From: Pascua guehoae
Lineage: Eukaryota > Basidiomycota > Tremellomycetes > Trichosporonales > Trichosporonaceae
Assembly (NCBI GenBank): GCA_001600415.1
Contig: BCJX01000001.1
Coordinates: 1,073,635-1,137,634 of the forward strand
DNA length: 64,000 bases
Reading direction: 5' to 3'
Below the pieces are notes generated by a model, which worked only from the letters and a program-made list of their open reading frames with translations, was not told the origin of the DNA and made no database searches. The first letter of the stretch is position 1, and every line of letters begins with the position of its first letter. The position numbers and the translations under genes are program-made. Below, piece by piece: positions 10,715 to 20,244 of this stretch.

Positions 10715-12486
10715 ATGGTCTCGCTCGCTAGGACGATCCGGCACGCCCGCGCCGCGGGCTTCAAGGAGTGGTTCAAGATGATGATGTGAGTCCACCCGCC
10801 TGCCAACCGCCTGTTCTGCTTGCCCGCGTCGAGTGCCCAGTGGGCCGGGGCCGCACGGGACACGGGGGTGTAGCGGGCCAAGGCTAGGAGTGCGCTGACG
10901 ACAGGACGATTGGTGATGCCAAGAAGGGCGAGCTTGGTGCGTGTCGCGACTAGTCGTGGGCGGGAACGGGTGTTGATTTCGGGACTGCGCGTGGAGTCGG
11001 CGGAGTGGGGGGTTGGACAGGGTTGGTCACTAGGTCGTCTCGGCGGAGTCGAGAGTGAAGAGGTCTCGGGAGGAGTCGAGAGCGTGAAGAGGTCGTCTCG
11101 GCGGAGTCGAGAGTGTGAAGAGGTCGTCTCGGTAGCAGAGTCGAGTTGGCCACAAGGTCGTCTCCGTGAGGAGCGGCGTCGAGGATGAAGAGGTCGTCTC
11201 GGCAGCAGAGTCGAGAGTGTGAAGAGGTCGTCTCGGTAGGGGAGTCGAGCGGAGTCGAGAGTGAAGAGGTGCGGGTGCGAGGACGTCGCTGGCGTCTTGT
11301 ACTGGTGTGCAAGTCGGCGCCGAGACGAGCCACACAGGTTTGAGCGCAGCGACTGCTTTCGCTCGTCCGACGGGTACCGTGGAGGACGTCGCCGTCTTGT
11401 ACTGGTGTGCCAGTCGGCGCCGAGATGAGCCACACAGGTTCGAGCGCAGCGACTGCTTTCGCTCGCAGCGCCTGCTCTTGCTCGCAGCAAGTACTTTTGC
11501 TCACAGCGACTGCTCTTGCTCGCAGCGACTGCTCTCGCTCGTCCGACGAGCAGCGAGCAGCATGCTGTCCCCACGCACCACCAACTCTCTGCGCTCCGCG
11601 CTCAGCATGCTGTCCCCACGCACAACCAACTCTCTGCAGTCCGCTCTCAGCATGCTGTCCCCACGCACAGCCAACTCTCTGCGCTCCGCCCTCCTCCCCG
11701 CCCTCCTCTCCCAGCACACCCAAGCATCAAAGCTCTGGCCTGGTCATGACCTCGTACACCACTAACACCCAGTCGGCACGGACAAGTTTGGCAACCGCTA
11801 CTTCCAGAACTACAATGCGACCGAGGAGATTCCAGGACGCCACCGCTGGGTCGACTATGGCCAGTACGACTTTAACGCGTCGCAGGTGCCCAAGGGGTGG
11901 CACGCGTGGTTGTCGCACATTCGCAAGGACCCGCCGACCGAGGACGCGGTCGTCATCCAGAGCGAGCAGAAGTGGCAGATTCCCTACTTTGAGAATATGT
12001 GAGTTGGGCCTGTGGGCATGTGGTCTGTGGAGAGGGGTGCGAGGGGGGTACAGGCGGTTGTTATGAGCCGCGTGGCAGGTTGGAGATGAGGAGGGAAACG
12101 AGAGGTTGAACACGAGAGATTGAACATGGGGAGATGGAAGTGTTCGGAGAACACATGAGGGGCTTGGGGATGTAAGTGGTCTGGTTGGGCAAGGACGGGA
12201 TCGAGTGGGCACCAGCCGTGATCCGGTCGTCGTCACTGTGGTGGACAACTTGCAACCCCTATTGGCACAGCCACACTGCTGTTAAACAGACTTCCTCTGA
12301 GAAGATGCCCCAGGGGCAAGTATAGGGGTAATAGGCTGTGAACGCACGAATGCCATGATCTACACTTCCCAACCCAATGGACCCCATCTGACCTGCAGGA
12401 CCGGCACCCGCGGCCGCTTCGTCACCTACTCTACCACCAAGCCCAGGGTCAACGCTTGGGACCCCAAGGTCAAGCCCCGCGCTTAG
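10715..12486 (+). CDS. NDUFA12: NADH:ubiquinone oxidoreductase subunit NDUFA12 (B17.2)
   Basis: Exons are 10715-10785, 10905-10936, 11773-11998 and 12399-12486, which join in phase to 138 residues, the usual size for this accessory subunit. The family core is clear: LVGTDKFGNRYFQN, then PGRHRWVDY, FNASQVPKGWHAWL and a TGTRGRFVTYSTTKPR tail. NDUFA12 sits in the matrix arm of mitochondrial complex I, and its paralogue NDUFAF2 acts in assembly of the same complex. The short exon 2 (32 nt) encodes the TIGDAKKGEL stretch. The second intron (10937-11772) is 836 nt, more than ten times the typical intron here, and consists almost wholly of tandem repeats. The third intron is also long (400 nt). Conservation on both sides of each junction makes the exon chain secure. 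Confidence 0.92.
11036..11270. repeat. Minisatellite A inside the NDUFA12 intron
   Basis: Repeated units of roughly 30-35 bases built from GAGGTCGTCTCGG and AGTCGAGAGTGAAG blocks, six or more copies with variable spacing. It lies within intron 2 of the NDUFA12 gene. Confidence 0.85.
11290..11560. repeat. Duplicated ~102-base unit plus CAGCGACTGCTCTCGCTCG repeats
   Basis: A block beginning GTCTTGTACTGGTGTGC occurs at about 11294 and again at about 11396 with a few changes. It is followed by at least five copies of an 18-base unit containing GCAGCGACTGCT. All lie in the NDUFA12 intron. Confidence 0.8.
11563..11697. repeat. 45-base tandem repeat, three copies, in the NDUFA12 intron
   Basis: Three near-identical 45-base units start with AGCATGCTGTCCCCACGCAC and end with TCCGCNCTC. 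Differences are single bases. The array stops about 75 bases before the intron acceptor. Confidence 0.9.
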
Positions 12487-12953
12487 GCGGGATGTATGCA
12501 TCAATAGAAACGGACTATGGGTGTGGCAGTGGGGGAGCACGAGGCGGGTGCCTTTGATCCTTGCGGCGGGTGCAGTTGCCAGAGTGTCAGTGGAAGGGGA
12601 ACGTAGTGCGCCGCTCTGCTGCTTTAGAATCTAACATGAGAATCTCGAGTTGTGGAGCGTGAGGCTCGGTGCATAGGCTATCGACAGCACAGATTGGAAG
12701 CTCGTCTTGCGTCATGAGCTACAAGTGGCATGTGGCAGGTCATTGTGGCTGATGCTTGTGGTTGAATTGAATTTGGTTCCGTTACGCGTCGGTGGTGCCT
12801 CGAGAGGGTGAAGCCCGTATGCATGTTGGTTGTTGATGCGTTGACCCCGCACGTCACTTGCTACGATAGTTGCTGTGGGCCACCACCCACCACACACATG
12901 TGCGACCCTGCTACCCTCTACATTGATCCATCCCACTTCTACAACCCACCACC
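12487..12953. other. Intergenic between NDUFA12 and GCP2
   Basis: A stretch of 467 bases with no coding signal; presumably the NDUFA12 3' end and the promoter of the next gene, which is in the same direction. Confidence 0.5.
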
Positions 12954-15900
12954 ATGTCGCGCGCGCCATCCGCGACAGTCCCCTTTACACCGCGTATGCG
13001 GAGGACGGCGCATCAACGACCCCAAGTGACGGATCAGGAGCTGCACCGCGTGAGTAGAGTGCACAGAGGCAGGCTTGTGCCTTGGCGCCGTCAATGTTTA
13101 AACAACAATGAGCAAAGGGGGCTGTCCTCTCGATTGTCCAGTGGCCACACGCACGGCCGATACACCACCATCTCGCTGACAATCTAGTACGCCGAGACAC
13201 TTGCATCCGCGCGCGGCGTGCGCACGTCGGACATCTTTGAGGAGCTCGAACGGTCTGGCGACGCCCAGGGATTGTTAGGTTCGTTGTCCTGTGTATGTCA
13301 AAAGCTGACAGCAGATGGCCGACCTACACCGTCTGCACCTGCGTCGGCATCGTCTGCTGCCACAGCCCGGGATCGAGGCGACCGTGATCGAGAGCGAGAA
13401 CGGGCAGAGAGGCGGGACAAGGAAAGGGAAAGGGAAAAGGACAAGGGAGACCGCGAGCGGCGGCCATCATCAACACGGCCAACATCAGCCGTACGCAGAG
13501 AGTTTGACCTATCACGCCCCTCGTCATCGGGCTCGCGCGCAGAGCGCGATCGCCGAGACCGTGAGCGCGACCGAGACCGAGACAAGGACCAGCGCAACGG
13601 GCGGGCATCGTCGCGCCCCGCCCCGCGAGACCGAGACCGAGAACGCGACCGCGACCGCGACAGGGGCAAGGAACGGGAACGAGAGCGCCAGATCGAACTC
13701 GAGGTCGTTGTCCGCGATGCGCGCCCCGATGAACTGCCCTCCGAGCCAGAGCGCCTGCTCGACGACGTGCCCCTCGACGTCCAGGAGGCGTGGGTCTGCG
13801 AGGACCTCATGTTTGTCCTCCAGGGCGTCCAGGGCGCGCTCATACGATACGCCGAGGGGTATGATCCCACAGATGCCGACCAGCGGTTACGCGGAGCGAG
13901 GTGGAGAGTGGACCCGAGTCTTGGTGAGTGGGCGAGCGGGTGGGCCAGGCGCGGTGGCGCGTACTGGCCGTCGGTGGTGTTGGAGGAAGGTGCGGGTTGC
14001 GGCTGCATTCTGCGCGCCCAAGTCTCACCCACACGCATGGCACTTTCTACAGGGACAACAGCTAGACGTGATCACTGTCGGCTAACATCCAGACCCATCG
14101 CTGCTCTCGCTCGTCAACCGGCTCCTCCCCTTGGCGACCTTCTTCACATCAGTAGAAGCTTCCATCGAGCTACGCAACGCGCCCGAGTTCGGCATGGTGT
14201 CGCATGCACTAGGCGCGGGCATTCGCACAATGCTCAAGGAATACCGTGTCCTCACGGCGCAGCTCGAGTCGTTATTCCTATCCTCGTCGACGTTCACCCT
14301 CCAGACGCTCTACTTCCACCTGCACCCGACCCTGCACACAATGAGCTTGCTGAGCTCCCTGTGCTTAGCGCTAGAGGTCGACGCGGGCGCCGAATCAGAC
14401 GCAAGCGACGACGACGACCCGCTGGGCGGCCTGGCAGAGGAACTCGGACTGGGAGGCGCAGGGCTAAAGGGTCTGATGAAGAACCTCAAGGCGCAGGAAG
14501 GATTAATCGGTGGAGGAGGGCCGGTGCTCGGTGGAGAGGTGCTCGGGATCATTTGCGAGCGGGAGGCGACCATGAGCGGGTGGGTCCGGTGAATTGGAGG
14601 AGTGCTAACCCACCAGTGACCCGACGGCGACAGCACTCCACTCGCAGCTGCTCCTCCATGCGTCACAACCCTACTGCCGCATGCTCCTCCGCTGGATCAC
14701 GACAGGGTACCTCTCGGACCCGTACGAGGAGTTTATGGTCAAGGAGTCTGGACATATCACAAAGGGCGTCCTCGAGAGTGACTACACGGACGAGTACTGG
14801 GATCGGCGATATACAGTGAGTGGCATACGGAGGGAGTAACTGACGGACAGCTTCGTGACGGGTCGTCCATTGCCTCGTCGGCCAAGGTGACTGGCAAGGC
14901 GCCATCACTGAGCGCGGCAGTCCCACCACCAAGACCAGGGACCAACCGCCTACCCGGCGGTGCGTGCATTCCGGCCTTTTTGCAACCGTGGAAGCACAAG
15001 ATTCTCCTGGCGGGCAAGTACCTGAATGTGATGCGCGAGTGCGGGATCGAGGTCAAGAAGACGGGCGTCGACGAGGCCGAGGTCGTGATGAATGAGCCAA
15101 AGTGGGTCCAGCCGGTCCAGTACGTCACACCCTGTCGCTGACGCACGCAGATTCTACAAGCGGATAGAGGACGCGTACATCCATGCCAACCAGTCGTTGC
15201 TCAAGCTCCTCGTCGACGAGCAGGAGCTGATCCCACATTTGCGCTCGCTCAAGCACTACTTTTTCGCCGACCAGTCCGACTTTCTTACAAACTTTCTCGA
15301 CCTTGCGTCGGCAGACCTCACACGCAAGCCGGCAAAGTCGGTGTCGATTGTCAAGCTCCAGTCGTTGCTGGACCTGGCGGTCCGAAACCCGGCCTCGTCG
15401 AGCAGCAACGACCCGTACAAGGACAATCTCAAAGTGACCATGGCAAGCCAGGGGCTGTACGACTGGCTGCTCAAGATTGTCTCACATACGGGTAGCGCCG
15501 ACGGCGAGCTCGACTTTGCGCTCGGAGGGGGGTCTGGGGTCGGCGACGAAAAGGGCGACGGCGTACTGAACGGCATTGATGCTGTGACGTTTGACTATAG
15601 CGTAAAGTTTCCGCTCTCCCTCGTCATCTCGCGCAAGGCGATTACGCGCTACCAGCTCATCTTTCGATTCCTCGTCCACTTGCACCACCTCGAGAGCACG
15701 TTTTCGGCCATGTGGCTCGAGCACAAGACGCCCCTCTGGCGCGACCGCACGGGCAACGCCGACATGGACCATTGGAAGGCGCGCGTCTGCGCACTTCGCG
15801 CCCGCATGCTTGCGTTTGTCCGCCAGATGCTCGCGTACGCGACCGGCGAGGTCCTCGAGTCCAACTGGCGCGCGCTCGAGGCCAAACTGGCCAATGTCGG

Positions 15901-16542
15901 CACAGTCGACCAGCTCATGCGCGACCATGTCGACTTTCTCGACACGTGTTTGAAGCAGTGCATGCTCACGAACTCAAAGCTCCTCTCGGTGAGTGCGCAT
16001 TGTGCAGATAGCAGTACCCCGAGAGACCTGCTATCTGCACTATCATGTGCACCACGGCATATTCACTGACGCCCAGGTCTATGCCAAGCTCATGAAGACC
16101 ATGACGGCGTTTGCGGCATATTCGTCGTTTTTCTCGCGCGAACTCGCCACCTTTCGCGAAAACCCCCTTGCCGAAAGCGACGCAAGCAAGGCGGCGCACC
16201 GGTGGACGGTGTTGCAGAAGTTTGAGATCAACTTTAATCACAACACGAATGTGAGTGGGCGCGTGGGTTGTGGTTTGTGGTCGTTTGGTGGTGTCGAATC
16301 GGAGTTGAGGCGGCCCCGCGAAGCGCGCGCGCTCTCCTGTGCACCTGTCGTCGGGTGCTGGCCGAGTCACTCGGAGCTGTCTTCCCCTCGCACCCCGTTC
16401 TGGAACACAACATACAACCACCACTTTCAGGACACGCTAACACCAGCTCCACCTGGACGCAGTCACGTACAATGCGGGGTCGGAGAACGTTGCACTGCTC
16501 GCGCTCGTCACGCGCTTGCATCAGACGACAATGCGGATGTAG
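12954..16542 (+). CDS. SPC97: Gamma-tubulin complex component 2 (GCP2/Spc97/Alp4)
   Basis: Nine exons (12954-13049, 13188-13278, 13315-13923, 14093-14579, 14617-14815, 14851-15101, 15151-15988, 16077-16250, 16447-16542) join in phase to 946 residues. Family landmarks appear in order. The first GRIP-type region contains LLRWITTGYLSDPYEEFMV, FLQPWKHKILLAGKYLNVMR and FYKRIEDAYIHANQSLLKLL. The GCP2-typical FFADQSDFLTNFLDLA follows, then the C-terminal gamma-tubulin-binding domain with ISRKAITRYQLIFRFLVHL and HMLEH-like helices, ending QTTMRM. The protein nucleates microtubules with gamma-tubulin and GCP3 at the spindle pole body. Residues 80-190 are an unusual Arg/Asp/Glu repeat. The 36-nt intron at 13279-13314 is in phase and stop-free, so it may be retained. 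Confidence 0.9.
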
Positions 16543-17301
16543 GGCGGCGGCGAGTACGAGATCATGTAGTCACGTAGACACTGGCTGGCACATGGGTTGC
16601 ACATGCATGTATGAACTACGAGTGCTTCGTGCGACGTGGGGCCGCTACTGGGAACAGTCTGCACTGCAATAGATAACAGGGTCATAGACCACAGGGCCAC
16701 GCGAACATCACCTAACCGACCACCATCACCACCACCGCCTCCACCACCGCCGCCACCACCATCACCCCAACCTGACCTCACTCCCCGACGCAGCCGCCGC
16801 CCCAACGCCCGGACCCCGCTTGCGGCCATATTCGACCTCACAGCCCCCCCCCCCCCCCCTCGACGGTGCGTTCGGTGCGGTCGATGAGCGTCTTGGTCGA
16901 CGTTGTAAAATCGGTCCACTCAGGTCTTTGACAAACGGTGTGGGACTCGAAAGTCGATTTTGTCCATCGCCCACAGGCCGCTAATATCGCCCAGGTCGAG
17001 AAAGTATGGGTGCGGCCGCGTCCCCCGCGACACGCCCCAAACCCACCCGCGCCGTGTGGACAGACGAGCGCATCGCCGCCCTCGGCCTTTGTCACTGGGT
17101 TCACCACTGCACACGGGCCAGCAACTTGGTTGCCACCCGTTTGATTGCAACACCAGTTTGGAGTAGTGCCACCCTTCCATGTCGTCAGATGACGTCAGCA
17201 ACTTCCTAACTGCGCGACGCGACCAAACGACAGTGTCCATGTCCATCCATCCCACTCTAGTCCTCTCTCCATCCACCATCTCCAACTCCCCCAAGCCCAC
17301 A
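16543..17301. other. Intergenic between GCP2 and the dehydrogenase gene
   Basis: Holds a CCACCA/CCGCCG trinucleotide stretch (about 16720-16770) and a 13-base C run near 16846-16858. No exon is supported. Two upstream in-frame ATGs (17179, 17239) precede the start chosen for the next gene. Confidence 0.5.
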
Positions 17302-18576
17302 ATGACATCGAGCCCCCCGCCGGCGTCGGCGCGCATCCAAGCCGTCCTCCAGCCCTCCTCCACCTCACCCCGCCTCGTCCTCACGCACCTCGCCACCCCC
17401 CAACCATCAGGGACAGAGTACCTCGTCTCCATGCGCGCGGCGGCCATTACACGCCACGAGCTAACATGGGAAACCGCCGACCCACACCTGTACACGACCC
17501 CGCGGGATCGCGTACCGTGCATCGAGGGGGCGGGTGTCGTCCTCTCCGCGCCCCCCGGGGCACCCTGCGCCGTCGGCGACGACGTGTGGTTCACCCTCCC
17601 CGCGGGCGTGGCGGGGGCTCTCCGCCAGGTCGCCACTGTCCCCGCCGATGCGGCGGCGCGGAAACCCCGGCATTTTAGCTGGGCGCAGGCGGCGGCCGCG
17701 CCGTTGTCGGCACTTACGGCGTGGCAGGGGTTGTTTGAGCATGGGCCCCTCAAGGCGCCGCAGGCGCGGGGCGACAAGGCGGGCGATGCTGACGAGGGCG
17801 CGGAGGGCAGCAACGCCGCGAGTACCAGCCCCGCCGACAACCCCGTCAGTACCGATCCCACCACCAGCCCCGTCAGTACCGACCCCACCAGTGCCAGCCC
17901 CGTCGGCACTGTCGACTCGGGCGTCAAGGGTAGTACCGACATGAGGACCACAGACCCCACGACCGACACAAACACCACAGACCCCACCACCGACACAAAC
18001 ACCACCGACACCAACACCAACACGGACACCACCCCCACGCCCGACGCCACCGCCACCGCCAACGCCCACCTCCGCGTCCTCGTAACGGGCGCCAACGGCT
18101 CCGTCGGCGACTGGGCCGTCAAGCTCGCGTCCCGTGCGGGCGCGACCGTCGTGGGCGTCTGCCGCTCGTCCTTCGACACGGTCGCCGCCGCGGGCGCCTC
18201 GGCCGCAATCGCCCCCTCGCTGCTGCCCCAGTGGGTCTCGGACGCCGAGAACCGCGTCGACGTCGTCCTCGACACGGTCGGCGGGGACGCAGACACGATG
18301 CGCGTCCTCTGGTCCGCGCTCCGGCCGGGCGGCAAACTCCTCGCCGTCGGCCCGACGCAGCCCGTGCGGCCTGAGGGCGAGGACGAGACCAAGTCGGGCG
18401 AATGGTACGTCTTCCATCCTAGCAACCAGCAGCTGGACGCCATTGCAGGTATGATGCGGGAGGATCCGGGACTGGTGCCCCAGGTCGACGAGGTGTTCCA
18501 TCTCCGCGAGTATGTGGACGCGTTCAAAAAGGTCGAGGGGCGGACAAAGGGAAAGGTCGTCGTCTTGCTCGATTAG
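17302..18576 (+). CDS. Medium-chain dehydrogenase/reductase, quinone-oxidoreductase type
   Basis: A single exon of 424 residues. The N-terminal GroES-like half contains EGAGVV and GDDVWFTL and lacks the Cys lobe that binds structural zinc, so a zinc-independent reductase of the quinone oxidoreductase type is likely. The Rossmann half starts at about residue 255 with VLVTGANGSVGDWAVKLA, continues with VDVVLDTVGG and LRPGGKLLAVG, and ends with the usual HPSNQQLDAI...GKVVVLL pattern. Between the halves lies a roughly 100-residue Thr/Asp/Ser/Pro insert (about 150-253) with TDPTTDTN repeats, absent from ordinary family members. The substrate cannot be told. I chose the ATG at 17302 because the family's first strand begins 10 residues later; 17239 and 17179 are in-frame alternatives. 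Confidence 0.8.
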   Translation: MTSSPPPASARIQAVLQPSSTSPRLVLTHLATPQPSGTEYLVSMRAAAITRHELTWETADPHLYTTPRDRVPCIEGAGVVLSAPPGAPCAVGDDVWFTLPAGVAGALRQVATVPADAAARKPRHFSWAQAAAAPLSALTAWQGLFEHGPLKAPQARGDKAGDADEGAEGSNAASTSPADNPVSTDPTTSPVSTDPTSASPVGTVDSGVKGSTDMRTTDPTTDTNTTDPTTDTNTTDTNTNTDTTPTPDATATANAHLRVLVTGANGSVGDWAVKLASRAGATVVGVCRSSFDTVAAAGASAAIAPSLLPQWVSDAENRVDVVLDTVGGDADTMRVLWSALRPGGKLLAVGPTQPVRPEGEDETKSGEWYVFHPSNQQLDAIAGMMREDPGLVPQVDEVFHLREYVDAFKKVEGRTKGKVVVLLD

Positions 18577-19010
18577 CACGTCGCTCGCACGACGCTCGTC
18601 CTCCGCCCAGGGCCACAGCCGTAGTCACCCCACGCGATTAAACTTTGTCTAGACTGGAACGCTACGGCGGGGCGTCCCNCCCTCGCCTCGCCTCGCCGAT
18701 GAGCATGGTCCCCGACGACCCGCGGCGTGGACGCGGCAGCCGGCGGCAGTCGGCGGCAGTCGGGTCGTGTGCGCGAGGGATGCATGCGTGCTACGTTTGG
18801 GCGCAGAGGCGCTGGGAGTTACGGTACTGTACTGATTTGTACGTGGCTGGGAGCTACTGTATTGATTGAAAAGGCGCGGGAACTACTGATTTGGACGTGG
18901 CCATGGCTGCAGACTATCAGGATGGTGCTTACCATGGCCCCAATTATATTTAGTTTATTGCACAACTCTGACAATGGGGAGAGAGAATTCTTTACTGCGC
19001 TGTAAAGCGC
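18577..19010. other. Intergenic
   Basis: 3' region of the dehydrogenase gene and of the minus-strand relic that follows; one ambiguous base (N) at 18679. Nothing else is visible. Confidence 0.5.
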
Positions 19011-19244
19011 TTAGAGCACAAGGGCGAGGGCTGCAGCGGCGAGGCCAGCGAAGGCGGCAGACACGCCCATCTTGGACGCACCGCTCTTGGCGTCCTTGTC
19101 GCCCTTGTCCCAGTCGAGTTCCGACGACGGGCGCGGCGACACCGCTGCCGCCATACGCCTTCTTGAGGATGGCAAAGCCGATCTGGGGCGGGTCGGACGT
19201 GTAGACGGTCGAGACGAAGCTCGAGCCGACGAAGAAGCTGGGCG
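19011..19244 (-). pseudogene. C-terminal relic of a GPI-anchored aspartic protease
   Basis: On the minus strand, FFVGSSFVSTVYTSDPPQIGFA matches the last conserved block of pepsin-like proteases (LGDxFLRxxYTVFD...RVGFA). It is followed by a Lys/Gly/Ser stretch and then, one frame over, DWDKGDKDAKSGASK and a hydrophobic tail (MGVSAAFAGLAAAALALVL, stop at 19011) of the kind cleaved on GPI attachment. A single-base frameshift separates the two parts. Neither catalytic Asp motif is present, and no upstream exon can be found through 20.2 kb, so this is a truncated remnant rather than a gene. An unassembled gene with far exons is a less likely alternative. Confidence 0.6.
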
Positions 19245-20244
19245 TTACTGGGTTGTGTGGGGGGTTGTAGAGGACAGGAAGGCAGAGTTAAAAGCGGAGA
19301 GGCAAGGATGGGAGGTGAAACGGCGACACAGTGGCGCCTCCTAGCTCGTCAGGAGGTGCCCGGTGCCCGGTGCACGGCTGCCACAATGCCCCTTTGTGGC
19401 GGAAGCGGTGCGGTGGTGGGCGATAGGCTGAGCAGTCGTCAAGAATGGCACGCGACGAGGGTGGGTCCAAGCTGCACGGTCGCGTCGTTGCCGACGGATG
19501 CGCGGCAAGCGGGCGTGCGGGCGTGACCAGCGACATGTACGACAGAGCCAGTCCACGAACGCCGCTTCGTTTCGAGATGGGGATATGGTCCCCAGGGGTG
19601 CTCAGAGCATCTGCTTGTGCGGCTGCACTTATGGCTGTGCAGATACATAAGGCAGTGTGGCTGCCATGTACTCTGATCAATATTGGCTAACCGTCGTTGG
19701 GTTGTGGCTTTCCGCGACAGTCTTGCTGTAGACTGTGAGATGGCTCCGACTCGGGGGTCGGCTTGGCTCTTCTTATCTGTGATCGTGTGGCATTCTTTGG
19801 CGACTTGGTGATCATGTGGCAGGTGGCAGCCTGTGGTTCTTGGTGGTTTCTCATTTCCAAAATGACCATGTGGCGCATGGGACACCATCCTTGACCGCCT
19901 TCGTCGCTCTCGACCCCTTCGTGGCCATCATTAGCCGACGCCAACCAAGTCCTGATACTGTACTGTACGGTTCGTGCTAACATGACATGACCATACATGC
20001 GGTATCTACTATGCCACGGTGTACAGGCCCGTCTGGTATCAGGCGTTAGTCGTGACACGCACCCGCTCCCCTGGAGCGACCGCAACCCAAATGCTATGAC
20101 TACACGCTGCCGCGCACACACCGCGGGCTCTGGCGGCTCGGCTGCTCGCCCCCGTGGCTGGCGCGGCGCAAAAAATACTCGGCAACTAGGCAGGCTCCGT
20201 AAGCCGATTTAAGAATTGTAAAATGCGAGATGGAGATGCGGCGA
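19245..20244. other. Intergenic
   Basis: One kilobase with no supported exon on either strand, between the protease relic and the 3' end of the kinesin gene. Confidence 0.5.

Noticed and set aside
10651..11574. Minus-strand open frame of about 300 codons
   Set aside because: It runs antisense through the repeat-filled NDUFA12 intron; the apparent protein is a translation of the tandem units.
11563..11697. Regular 45-base repeats considered as a CRISPR array
   Set aside because: Units are contiguous with no unique spacers, only three copies, and lie in a eukaryotic intron.
16920..18527. Long minus-strand frame (over 500 codons) opposite the dehydrogenase gene
   Set aside because: It is a shadow of the GC-rich coding strand; the plus strand carries clear family motifs and the minus frame has none.
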